Part shown: piece by piece, positions 1-7,860 of the stretch | Layout of the letters: the number at the start of each line of letters is the position of its first letter | Position numbering within the stretch: the stretch's first letter is position 1 | Origin: Bradyrhizobium cytisi | GTDB taxonomy: Bacteria; Pseudomonadota; Alphaproteobacteria; Rhizobiales; Xanthobacteraceae | DNA: 64,000 nucleotides | Direction of reading: 5' to 3' | NCBI RefSeq assembly: GCF_008123515.1 | Contig: NZ_VSSR01000011.1 | Span: 124,001 to 188,000, forward strand | The notes under the pieces: generated by a model | What the model was told of the DNA's origin: nothing | Seen by the model: the letters and a program-made list of their open reading frames with translations, nothing else | The model's database searches: none | Program-made: the position numbers and the translations under genes

Positions 1-743
1 GGGGGCGCCAGGTTACCGGTGTTGCCGCGCTGGGCCTGATCGTGATGCTGATCTCGGGGCTCGTGCTGCGCTGGCCGCGCCGGGCAAGCAGCGTGAAGAT
101 GTGGCTGAAGCCGAATTTCGGGCTCAGTGGCCGCGGCTTGTATCGCTCGTTGCACGCCGTCATCGGCACCTGGGTCCTGCCGGTCTATCTCGTGATGACC
201 TTGACCGGGCTCTGGTACTCGTTTGACTGGTACAAGGACGGCGTGGTCTGGCTGCTGTCGCGTCCGCATGTGGCGGCGGCGAAGATGCAGCCGAAGCAGC
301 CGCGTCCACCCGGCCGTCCCGAACCGGCTCAGCCGGTCGGGTTCGATCGCGCATGGTCGGCCTTCAAGCATGAGGAGAGCGACGGCTTCGCCAGGGCGCA
401 GCTGACGCTCCCGACCGCCCCGGGCACGGTGATGCGGATCCGGTCGTGGCCGAAGGACTCCACGCTCGAGTCCATGCGCGATGAGTTCCGCATCGATGCT
501 GTCACCGGCCAGATCATCTCGGCGGAGCGCTATGCCGACAAGACGCCTGGCGAGAAAGCCGTTGCGAGCGTGCTCGACATCCACCGCGGCGCGGTCCTGG
601 GCTGGCCCGGCAAGTTCGCCTTCATGATCGCCGCGGCGTTGATGCCGCTGTTTGCCGTTACGGGTGTCCTGCTGTACCTGTCGCGTCGCAAGCTGCGGCG
701 TCCGGCGCAGCAGCCGCTCGGGCGGCTGGTTCCGGGCGAGTGA
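1..743 (+). CDS. PepSY-associated membrane protein, 3' part
   Basis: The reading frame is open from the first base, so the start lies outside the window; about 246 residues are visible. The fragment shows a hydrophobic segment ending in LVLRWPRR, a second one starting LHAVIGTWVLPVYLV, a soluble region, and a last membrane helix near the C-terminus followed by a basic tail. This order (helix, LHxxxG helix, PepSY-like soluble part with DIHRGAVLGW, final helix) matches the PepSY-TM (PiuB-like) family of inner-membrane proteins, often found beside siderophore receptors or ferric reductases. A role in iron uptake or reduction is a family-level inference; the genes upstream that would decide it are not visible. 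Confidence 0.75.
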   Translation, partial: GRQVTGVAALGLIVMLISGLVLRWPRRASSVKMWLKPNFGLSGRGLYRSLHAVIGTWVLPVYLVMTLTGLWYSFDWYKDGVVWLLSRPHVAAAKMQPKQPRPPGRPEPAQPVGFDRAWSAFKHEESDGFARAQLTLPTAPGTVMRIRSWPKDSTLESMRDEFRIDAVTGQIISAERYADKTPGEKAVASVLDIHRGAVLGWPGKFAFMIAAALMPLFAVTGVLLYLSRRKLRRPAQQPLGRLVPGE

Positions 744-818
744 ACGGATGCGAAGGCTAGCCAAGCCCGCCGCAATCGTTCAAAAGCCCATGGCCTGTCC
801 TTGCTTAGGGTTCATGCC

Positions 819-2051
819 ATGAAGCTTTCGACCGTCACCCCCGCCGATATCCGCCGCGCGCTATTGTTGCGCGAGGAGATCGCGCTGCTCGATCTCAGGT
901 ATGAGGCGGCCTTCGCCACCGGCCATCCGCTGTTCGCGGCCAACATGGCCGCGGACCGGATCGCAATCGAGGCCGCGGTGCGGCTGCCGCGCAAGGACGC
1001 GCCGGTCGTGCTGTTTGACGACGGCGAGGGGCTGGTCGCATCCGGCGCCGAGCGCCTCGCGGCACTCGGCTACAGCAACGTCCGTGCACTCGATGGCGGG
1101 CTGAAAGCCTGGCGCGCGGCGGGCTACGAGGTGTTTGAAGACGTCAATTCCTATTCAAAGGCGTTCGGCGAGCTGGTCGAGGCGCGCCGGCACACGCCGT
1201 CGTTCAGCGCTGACGAAGTGGCAAAACTGATCGCGGACAAGGCCAACATCGCCATCCTCGACGTCCGCCGCTTCGACGAATATGCGACCATGAACATTCC
1301 GGGCTCGGTCAGCGTGCCTGGTGCCGAGCTGGTGCTGCGGGCCGGGCAGGCCGCGCCCGATCCTGACACCACCATCATCGTCAATTGCGCCGGCCGCACC
1401 CGCTCGATCATCGGCACCCAGTCGCTGATCAATGCCGGCGTGCCCAACAAGGTGCGGGCGCTACGCAACGGCACGATCGGCTGGACACTGGCGCGGCACA
1501 CGCTCGCTCATGGTGCTGGCCGGCGTGGCGCGGTCGGGTCGTTCGCGGGTGGCCCGGCCAATGCCCGCGACGTCGCCTATCGCGCCGGCGTCCGCCATAT
1601 CGGCGCGAACGAGATGTCGGCGCTGGTCGCTGAGACCAGCCGCACGCTCTATCGCTTCGACGTGCGCGACGCGGAGGAGTATGCAGCCGGTCATCTCCCC
1701 GGCTTCCGCCACTATCCGGGCGGCCAGCTCGTGCAGGAGACCGACATGGCCGCGCCGGTGCGCGGCGCGCGCATCCTCCTGGCCGACGACAGGGGCGTAC
1801 GCGCCGACATGACGGCATCCTGGCTCGCGCAGATGGGGTGGGAGGTCTATGTGCTCGAAGGCGGCTATGCCGGCACGCTCGAGGTCGGTCCTCCGCTGGG
1901 CCTGCCGAAGCCCGACCCCGCGCATCGCTACCGCCGCCCCTATGAGGGAACCGGCATCGCCGAGCGCGCGATGCAGGCCTATCTCGACTGGGAATACGGC
2001 CTCGTCGACCAGCTCCGCCGTGACGGCACGCACGGGTTTTACGTGATCTGA
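819..2051 (+). CDS. multi-domain rhodanese-like sulfurtransferase
   Basis: About 410 residues with three rhodanese-like repeats. Repeat 1 (roughly residues 15-110) has the family signature LDGGLKAWRAAGYEV but an acidic FDDGEG loop where the active cysteine should be. Repeat 2 (roughly 130-230) carries the cysteine loop NCAGRTRS (Cys190), so it is probably the catalytic domain. Repeat 3 (roughly 270-355) has RFDVRDAEEYAAGHLPG but again an Asp-rich loop without cysteine. Rhodanese domains transfer sulfane sulfur through a cysteine persulfide; one active and two inactive domains is a common arrangement. I start at the ATG of MKLSTVTP rather than the TTG 18 bases upstream because the family begins there. 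The physiological acceptor is unknown. Confidence 0.82.
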   Translation: MKLSTVTPADIRRALLLREEIALLDLRYEAAFATGHPLFAANMAADRIAIEAAVRLPRKDAPVVLFDDGEGLVASGAERLAALGYSNVRALDGGLKAWRAAGYEVFEDVNSYSKAFGELVEARRHTPSFSADEVAKLIADKANIAILDVRRFDEYATMNIPGSVSVPGAELVLRAGQAAPDPDTTIIVNCAGRTRSIIGTQSLINAGVPNKVRALRNGTIGWTLARHTLAHGAGRRGAVGSFAGGPANARDVAYRAGVRHIGANEMSALVAETSRTLYRFDVRDAEEYAAGHLPGFRHYPGGQLVQETDMAAPVRGARILLADDRGVRADMTASWLAQMGWEVYVLEGGYAGTLEVGPPLGLPKPDPAHRYRRPYEGTGIAERAMQAYLDWEYGLVDQLRRDGTHGFYVI

Positions 2052-2060
2052 TACTGTTAT

Positions 2061-2126
2061 CCGTCACCCTGAGGTGTGCGCTCTGCGGCGCGATCGCGCC
2101 GCAGAGCAAGCCTCGAAGGATGACGG
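2061..2126. repeat. intergenic palindromic repeat with 26-bp perfect core
   Basis: Positions 2081-2106 form a perfect 26-bp palindrome (arms ctctgcggcgcga). It is flanked by outer arms ccgtca (2061-2066) and tgacgg (2121-2126), with ccctgagg and cctcgaagg inside them. The rhodanese gene ends 9 bases upstream. The form matches the interspersed palindromes I know from Bradyrhizobium intergenic spaces; it could also act as a terminator, although no T-run follows. Confidence 0.75.
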
Positions 2127-2245
2127 GACTGGTATACCGAGCATATCTGCCGCCGCGCCATCTTCTCCCAATATCGAAAGCCTATTGTGCTGCGCGCTGT
2201 CCGCGGTCTATGAGCTGCGGCAAAACCGCTACTTACGGAGATTCC

Positions 2246-3490
2246 ATGCCAGCCCCAGGCCAAAGCCCTGAGCGGAGCGCGAAGGCGCTGCTGCTTGAAG
2301 GTGTCAATGACAGCGCCGTGGATCTGTTCAAGAGCGCGGGCTTCACGAATGTCGAGCGCCTGACCAAGGCATTGGACGGCGAGGCGCTGCGCCGGGCGCT
2401 CAAGGGTGTCTCGCTGCTCGGCATCCGCTCCCGCACCCAGATCACCGACGAGGTGCTGGAAGCCGCCGACGGGCTGCTCGCAATCGGCTGCTTCAGCGTC
2501 GGCACCAACCAGGTCGATCTGCCGGCAGCGCGCAAGCGCGGCATTCCCGTGTTCAACGCGCCGTTCTCCAACACGCGCAGCGTCGCCGAGCTCGTCGTCG
2601 GCGAGATCGTGATGCTGCTGCGGCAGATCTTTCCGCGCTCGGTGTCGGCGCATGAGGGCGGCTGGGACAAATCGGCGGCCGGCAGCCGCGAGGTGCGGGG
2701 ACGTACGCTCGGCATCATCGGCTACGGCAATATCGGCTCGCAGCTCTCGACGCTCGCGGAAGCCATGGGCATGCGGGTGATCTATTACGACCGCACCGAC
2801 AAGCTCCGCCATGGCAACACCGAGCCGGTCGAGAAGCTGGAAGAGCTGCTGGCGCAGAGCGACGTCGTCAGCCTGCACGTGCCGGAAACGCCGGAGACCG
2901 CAGGCATGATCGGCGAGAACGAGCTGCGGGCAATGAAGCCGGGCTCGTTCCTGATCAACAACAGCCGCGGCACGGTGGTCGATCTCGACGCGCTCGCAGG
3001 CGCGCTGCGTGACGGCCACATCGCCGGTGCCGCCATCGACGTGTTCCCGGTTGAGCCGTCCTCGAACGCGGAGCGCTTCAAGAGCCCGATGCAGGGCCTC
3101 GTCAATGTCATTCTCACACCGCATGTCGGCGGCTCGACCGAAGAGGCGCAGGAGCGCATCGGCGGCGAGGTGGCGCGCAAGCTGGTCGACTATTTCATCA
3201 CGGGATCGACCATGGGTGCCGTGAACTTCCCGGAGGTGCAGCTGCATTTGCGTCCCTCCGGCGTGCGTTTCAGCCACGTCCATCGCAACGTGCCGGGCAT
3301 GCTGCGCCGGCTCAACGAGGTTTTCCTCCAGCGCGACATCAACATCGCCGCGCAATATCTGGAGACCGCGGGCGACCTCGGCTACGTCGTGCTGGACGCC
3401 GATCTCGGCGGCGAGGATTCAGGCGCGCTGCTGGCGCAAATCCGTGCGCTCGAAGGCACGATCGGCGCACGGCTGGTATTCGAGCATTAG
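2246..3490 (+). CDS. serA: D-3-phosphoglycerate dehydrogenase
   Basis: A 414-residue protein for the first step of serine synthesis (3-phosphoglycerate to 3-phosphohydroxypyruvate, NAD-dependent). It has the substrate domain at the N-terminus, the nucleotide-binding motif GIIGYGNIGSQL, the active-site arginine in NNSRGTVVD and the catalytic histidine in TPHVGGSTEEAQ. The C-terminal 75 residues have the character of an ACT domain, as in the approximately 410-residue E. coli-type SerA rather than the longer 530-residue type. The start used is the ATG of MPAPGQSP; the open frame extends 126 bases further upstream, but that part overlaps the palindromic repeat and looks non-coding. Confidence 0.92.
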   Translation: MPAPGQSPERSAKALLLEGVNDSAVDLFKSAGFTNVERLTKALDGEALRRALKGVSLLGIRSRTQITDEVLEAADGLLAIGCFSVGTNQVDLPAARKRGIPVFNAPFSNTRSVAELVVGEIVMLLRQIFPRSVSAHEGGWDKSAAGSREVRGRTLGIIGYGNIGSQLSTLAEAMGMRVIYYDRTDKLRHGNTEPVEKLEELLAQSDVVSLHVPETPETAGMIGENELRAMKPGSFLINNSRGTVVDLDALAGALRDGHIAGAAIDVFPVEPSSNAERFKSPMQGLVNVILTPHVGGSTEEAQERIGGEVARKLVDYFITGSTMGAVNFPEVQLHLRPSGVRFSHVHRNVPGMLRRLNEVFLQRDINIAAQYLETAGDLGYVVLDADLGGEDSGALLAQIRALEGTIGARLVFEH

Positions 3491-3607
3491 GCGGCGAGCG
3501 GCCTACGTTCCAGTTGCATCTCGCGGCCATTGCTCTCTACACTGCTCTCATCTTCGGCGTGTTACAAATCGCGTCGAATTTGAGCTTCAGTTGCGTGAGT
3601 GTCCGCC

Positions 3608-4627
3608 ATGGAACGGGACGCCGTACTGATCGATCTCGCGCTTCAGGGCGGCGGTTCGCACGGCGCCTTCTCCTGGGGCGTGCTCGACCGCCTGCTGGAG
3701 GAAAAGTGGCTCACCATCGCCGCGATCTCCGGAACCTCCGCAGGCGCGATGAACGCGGCGGTGCTGGCTGACGGCTGGACCGCCGGCGGCGCCGAGGGCG
3801 CGCGTGATGCGCTGGAACAATATTGGCGCCGCGTCGCGAAGGCCGCGGCCTTCAGCCCGCTGCAGCGTTCGCCGCTCGATCGGCTGATGGGGCGCTGGAC
3901 GCTCGATACCTCGCCCTTCTACATCCTCACCGACCTGATGTCGCGGGTGCTGTCGCCCTACGATCTCAATCCGACCGGCTACAATCCGTTGCGTGCGGTG
4001 CTGGCCGAGAGCATCGATTTCGAGCGGCTGGCGCGCTCGCCGATCCAGCTCTTCGTCACCGCAACGCGGGTGCGCACCGGTCGCGGCCGCATCTTCCGCA
4101 ACGCCGAGATCACGGCAGATGTGCTGCTGGCCTCGGCCTGTCTGCCGACCATGTTCCGTGCGATCGAGATCGATGGCGAGCCCTACTGGGATGGCGGCTA
4201 TGCCGGCAACCCGACCATCACGCCGCTGGTGCGCGAGAGCGACGCGCACGACACTATTCTCGTTCAGATCAATCCAACCGAGCGGCTCGAGGTACCGCGG
4301 ACAGCAGCGGAGATCCTCAACCGTGTCAACGAAATCTCCTTCAACTCACCGCTGATGAAGGAGCTGCGGATGATCGCGCTGCTGCGCCAGGCGGCGGATC
4401 CCGGCAGCGGCGAGGGCGCGCGCTGGGCGAAAATGCGGACGCATCGGATCAAGAGCGACATGCTGGCGAAGTTCGGCGCATCGTCCAAGCTCAATGCGGA
4501 ATGGGAGTTCGTCTCGATGCTGCGCGCCGAGGGACGTATCGCCGCGGAGGCGTTCCTCACCGAACACGGCGCCGATATCGGCCGGCAATCGACTGCCGAT
4601 CTCGATGTGCTTCTGGCGGAGTGCTGA
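3608..4627 (+). CDS. patatin-like phospholipase
   Basis: A 339-residue patatin-family serine hydrolase, expected to cleave acyl chains from lipids with a Ser-Asp dyad. The anion-hole motif GGGSHG is at residues 14-19, the nucleophile elbow GTSAG places the catalytic serine at residue 44, and the dyad aspartate lies in DGGYAGNP at residue 195. No signal peptide is seen, so it is probably cytoplasmic or peripheral to the inner membrane. The ATG is preferred over an in-frame GTG 9 bases upstream. It ends only 3 bases before the GntP-type transporter gene, which suggests one transcript and coupled translation; the functional link is unknown. Confidence 0.9.
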   Translation: MERDAVLIDLALQGGGSHGAFSWGVLDRLLEEKWLTIAAISGTSAGAMNAAVLADGWTAGGAEGARDALEQYWRRVAKAAAFSPLQRSPLDRLMGRWTLDTSPFYILTDLMSRVLSPYDLNPTGYNPLRAVLAESIDFERLARSPIQLFVTATRVRTGRGRIFRNAEITADVLLASACLPTMFRAIEIDGEPYWDGGYAGNPTITPLVRESDAHDTILVQINPTERLEVPRTAAEILNRVNEISFNSPLMKELRMIALLRQAADPGSGEGARWAKMRTHRIKSDMLAKFGASSKLNAEWEFVSMLRAEGRIAAEAFLTEHGADIGRQSTADLDVLLAEC

Positions 4628-4630
4628 GGC

Positions 4631-6085
4631 GTGGGGCTTCTTGGCCTCTTCGTCGGGCTGGGCCTGCTCGTGCTGTTTGCCTTTCGCGGCTGGAGCGTGC
4701 TGCTGCTTGCGCCGCTCGCAGCGCTCGTTGCTGCACTGTTCGGCGGCGAGCCGCTGCTTGCGAACCTCACTCAGGTCTTCATGGTGAACGCGGCGGGATT
4801 TCTCGCGCAGTTTTTCCCGATCTTCCTGCTCGGCGCCGTCTTCGGCAAGCTGATGGATGACAGCGGCGCGGTCACGTCGGTCGCCGCCTTCATGGCGAAA
4901 CGTCTTGGCGAGCGGCGCGTGATCCTGGCGGTGGTGCTGGCCGGTGCGCTGGTCACCTATGGCGGTGTCAGCCTGTTCGTCGCGTTCTTCGTCATCGTGC
5001 CGATGGCTCGTTCGCTGTTTCGTGCCGCCGCGATTCCGCGCCGGCTGATTCCGGCCGCTATCGTGTTGGGGACGTCGACCTTCACCATGTCGGCCTTGCC
5101 GGGCACGCCGTCGATCCAGAATGCGATCCCGATGCCGTTCTTCGGCACGACGCCGTTTGCCGCGCCGGGCCTCGGCATCGTCGCCTCCCTCATCATGCTC
5201 GGAACGGGATTGTGGTGGCTGCATCGCGCCGAAGCCACCGCTCGCCGCGTCGGAGAAGGCTATGGCCATGACGTCGAGGATGTGACTGAGCGAGCCGCCG
5301 CCGACGAGCTCGTCCGCGAACGTGCGACGACGGCACGGGAGTTCGATCCGGCGGAAATGCAGCATGGCCATCGCAGCGGCGAGCCGCCGCCGGCCCTGAG
5401 TGCCGTCCTGCCGCTGGTCGTCGTCGTGGCCGTCAATCTCGTGATGTCGCTCGTGGTGCTGCCGCGGCTCGACGTCTCTTATCTCGCCGAGCAGCGTTTT
5501 GGCGGAACGTCGCTTGCCGCTGTTGCGGGCGTGTGGTCGGTCGCGGTCGCCCTGGCAGCGGCGATCGTCACGACCATCGCGCTGAACTGGGCGCGGCTGC
5601 CGGCATTGCGGCGGACCATGGACGCCGGGGCCAATGCGTCGGTGCTGCCGGCGTTCAGTGTCGCGAGCCTCGTCGGATTTGGTGCGGTTATCGCCTCGCT
5701 GCCGGCATTCGCGCTGGTGCGCGAATGGGTGCTCGCGATCGAAGGCGGTCCGCTGGTCTCGCTCGCGGTCGCGACCAATATCCTGGCAGCGCTGACCGGC
5801 TCGGCGTCGGGCGGCCTGACGATTGCGCTCGACGCGCTAGGCCAGACCTATGTCGGTCTCGCCGCGCGCACCGGCATCGACCTCGCGCTGATGCATCGTG
5901 TTGCAGTGATCGGTTCGGGGACGCTGGATATCCTGCCGCACAATGGTGCGGTGGTCAGCCTGCTCGCGATCTGCGGCCTGACCCATCGCGACAGCTATCT
6001 GGACATTGTGATGGTGGGCATCGTGACGTCGCTGCTGGCGCTGGTGGCTGTGATTGCGCTGGGCAGCGCCCTTGGATCGTTCTGA
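4631..6085 (+). CDS. GntP-family permease
   Basis: A 484-residue polytopic inner-membrane protein with about 11-12 hydrophobic segments. The segments GGVSLFVAFFVIVPMARSLF and LGTSTFTMSALPGTPSIQN, and the second-half motif NILAALTGSASGGLTIALDA, are characteristic of the GntP/citrate-type secondary transporter family, which imports gluconate or related organic acids with protons. A charged cytoplasmic loop (about residues 200-250) separates the two halves. The start is a GTG 3 bases after the patatin stop codon. The substrate cannot be told from sequence. Confidence 0.82.
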   Translation: MGLLGLFVGLGLLVLFAFRGWSVLLLAPLAALVAALFGGEPLLANLTQVFMVNAAGFLAQFFPIFLLGAVFGKLMDDSGAVTSVAAFMAKRLGERRVILAVVLAGALVTYGGVSLFVAFFVIVPMARSLFRAAAIPRRLIPAAIVLGTSTFTMSALPGTPSIQNAIPMPFFGTTPFAAPGLGIVASLIMLGTGLWWLHRAEATARRVGEGYGHDVEDVTERAAADELVRERATTAREFDPAEMQHGHRSGEPPPALSAVLPLVVVVAVNLVMSLVVLPRLDVSYLAEQRFGGTSLAAVAGVWSVAVALAAAIVTTIALNWARLPALRRTMDAGANASVLPAFSVASLVGFGAVIASLPAFALVREWVLAIEGGPLVSLAVATNILAALTGSASGGLTIALDALGQTYVGLAARTGIDLALMHRVAVIGSGTLDILPHNGAVVSLLAICGLTHRDSYLDIVMVGIVTSLLALVAVIALGSALGSF

Positions 6086-6165
6086 AGCGATTGACGCAGG
6101 CACGAAGGTTGCGTTGAATGCGGCCAACTGTCGGACGCAAAAACCGAGAAAGCCGGGTGGAAACG

Positions 6166-7827
6166 ATGACGCTAATAAGGGCAAGGCTATGCGCGTGGCT
6201 GGTGGGGACGTCGGCAGCGCTGGGCGCGACCGGCGCGTTCGCGGCGACACTGGCCGAGGATGCGGATACCGTCTGCAAAGGTCTCGCCGGCGGCACCGAC
6301 GCTGTCAAGATCGATACCGCGACGTTGCAGACACCGTCTCAGCTCGCTGTCGCCGAGCGCGGACCGACGCCGTCGGGGCGCATCACTCCGGCCAATCCCG
6401 TCTTCTGCAAGGTGCTCGGCCATATCGACCCGGTCGATCCCAAGGCGCCGCCAGTCAAATTCCAGGTCAACCTCCCGGTCGAATGGAACGGGCGCTCGGT
6501 GCAATATGGTGGCGGTGGCTTCAACGGCGTGCTGATCACCGGCCTCGGTTTGCCGCCGGCTTATCCGTTCGATAAGCCTTCGCCGCTCGCGCGCGGCTTT
6601 GTCACCTACGGCACCGATTCCGGTCATGAGTCCAGGCCGGGCGAGCCGCCGCAGCTGTTCGCGCTCAACGACGAGGCGTTCGAGAATTTCGCCCACCGCG
6701 CTTACAAGAAGGTGCGCGACGCCGCTGTTACGCTGATGCAGCGCGCTTACGGCAAGAAGCCGGACAAGATGTACTTCATGGGCTCGTCCGAAGGCGGCCG
6801 CGAGGGCCTCACCATGGCGCAGCGTTATCCCGACGATTTCGACGGGATTTTTGCGCGCGTGCCCGTCATCAACTGGGTTGGCCTGCAGCATGCGGGTACC
6901 CGTTCCGGCATCGTCACCATGGGCGAGGGCTGGATCAATCCGGCGCAGGTCAAGCTCGTGGGCGATGCCGTGCGAGCGGCCTGCGACAAGGCCGACGGAT
7001 CCGAAGATGCGCTGGTGCAGGACCCCGTGGGCTGCAAGGCAGCCTTCCAGGTCGAGACGTTGCGCTGCGCCGAAGGCAAGAGCGGCGATCAGTGCCTCAC
7101 CGACGCGCAGATCAAGGCGGTCGACACGCTGCACGCCACCTACAAATTCCCGTTCACGCTCGCCAATGGTCTCGACGATTATCCAGGCTGGGGCGTGTCG
7201 GGTGAGGATACGCCGGCGATCGGACCGACCGGCGGCTGGATGGCGTGGTGGCTCGGCGCCGCGCCGCCGGCGCAGCCGCCCGCGCCCAACAACGGCATCG
7301 CCTGGATCTATGGTGCCGGCGGCATTCAATACGTGTTCGCGCGCGATCCCAAGCTCGACGTCACCACCTACAAGGTGGAGGACCACAAGGCGCGGCTGCT
7401 CGAGGTGTCGGGTCTGATGGATTCGACCGATCCCGATCTCGGCCGCTTCCGCGCCCGCGGCGGCCGGCTGATCATGCTCGAGCACATGGCTGACTACGCG
7501 CAGAGTCCCTATGCCGGCATCCGCTATTTCGAGAGCGTCGAGCGCAAGCTCAGCAAATCGGAGACCGCCGAGTTCGCACGGCTCTACACCGCGCCCGGTG
7601 TCGACCATGTCGGCTCCGGCGCGCCCGCCAATGTCGACATGCTGAGCGCGTTGGTCGACTGGGTCGAGAAGGGCACGGCGCCCGGCGATCTCGAAGTCAC
7701 CGAGCAGAAGGTCGAGGCGCCGTCATTCGCGGTCACGCGCGCCATGCCGCTGTGCCGCTGGCCGGCCTGGCCGCACTACAAGTCCGGCCCTGTGACGGAG
7801 GCGGCGAGCTTCACCTGCGCACCGTAG
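6166..7827 (+). CDS. secreted tannase/feruloyl esterase-family hydrolase
   Basis: A 554-residue exported esterase. The N-terminus MTLIRARLCAWLVGTSAAL followed by AFA is a typical Sec signal peptide, which is why this ATG is preferred to one 48 bases upstream. The nucleophile elbow GSSEGGREG gives catalytic Ser208, and VDHVGSG near the C-terminus gives catalytic His481, as in tannases and fungal-type feruloyl esterases. A pair of cysteines in CRWPAWPHY and the terminal TCAP is also typical. Such enzymes release phenolic acids such as gallate or ferulate from plant esters. The gene is monocistronic and converges with the AAA ATPase gene. Confidence 0.85.
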   Translation: MTLIRARLCAWLVGTSAALGATGAFAATLAEDADTVCKGLAGGTDAVKIDTATLQTPSQLAVAERGPTPSGRITPANPVFCKVLGHIDPVDPKAPPVKFQVNLPVEWNGRSVQYGGGGFNGVLITGLGLPPAYPFDKPSPLARGFVTYGTDSGHESRPGEPPQLFALNDEAFENFAHRAYKKVRDAAVTLMQRAYGKKPDKMYFMGSSEGGREGLTMAQRYPDDFDGIFARVPVINWVGLQHAGTRSGIVTMGEGWINPAQVKLVGDAVRAACDKADGSEDALVQDPVGCKAAFQVETLRCAEGKSGDQCLTDAQIKAVDTLHATYKFPFTLANGLDDYPGWGVSGEDTPAIGPTGGWMAWWLGAAPPAQPPAPNNGIAWIYGAGGIQYVFARDPKLDVTTYKVEDHKARLLEVSGLMDSTDPDLGRFRARGGRLIMLEHMADYAQSPYAGIRYFESVERKLSKSETAEFARLYTAPGVDHVGSGAPANVDMLSALVDWVEKGTAPGDLEVTEQKVEAPSFAVTRAMPLCRWPAWPHYKSGPVTEAASFTCAP

Positions 7828-7860
7828 GGGCAATGCGTGCTGAGGGCGATGGCGGTGGAA

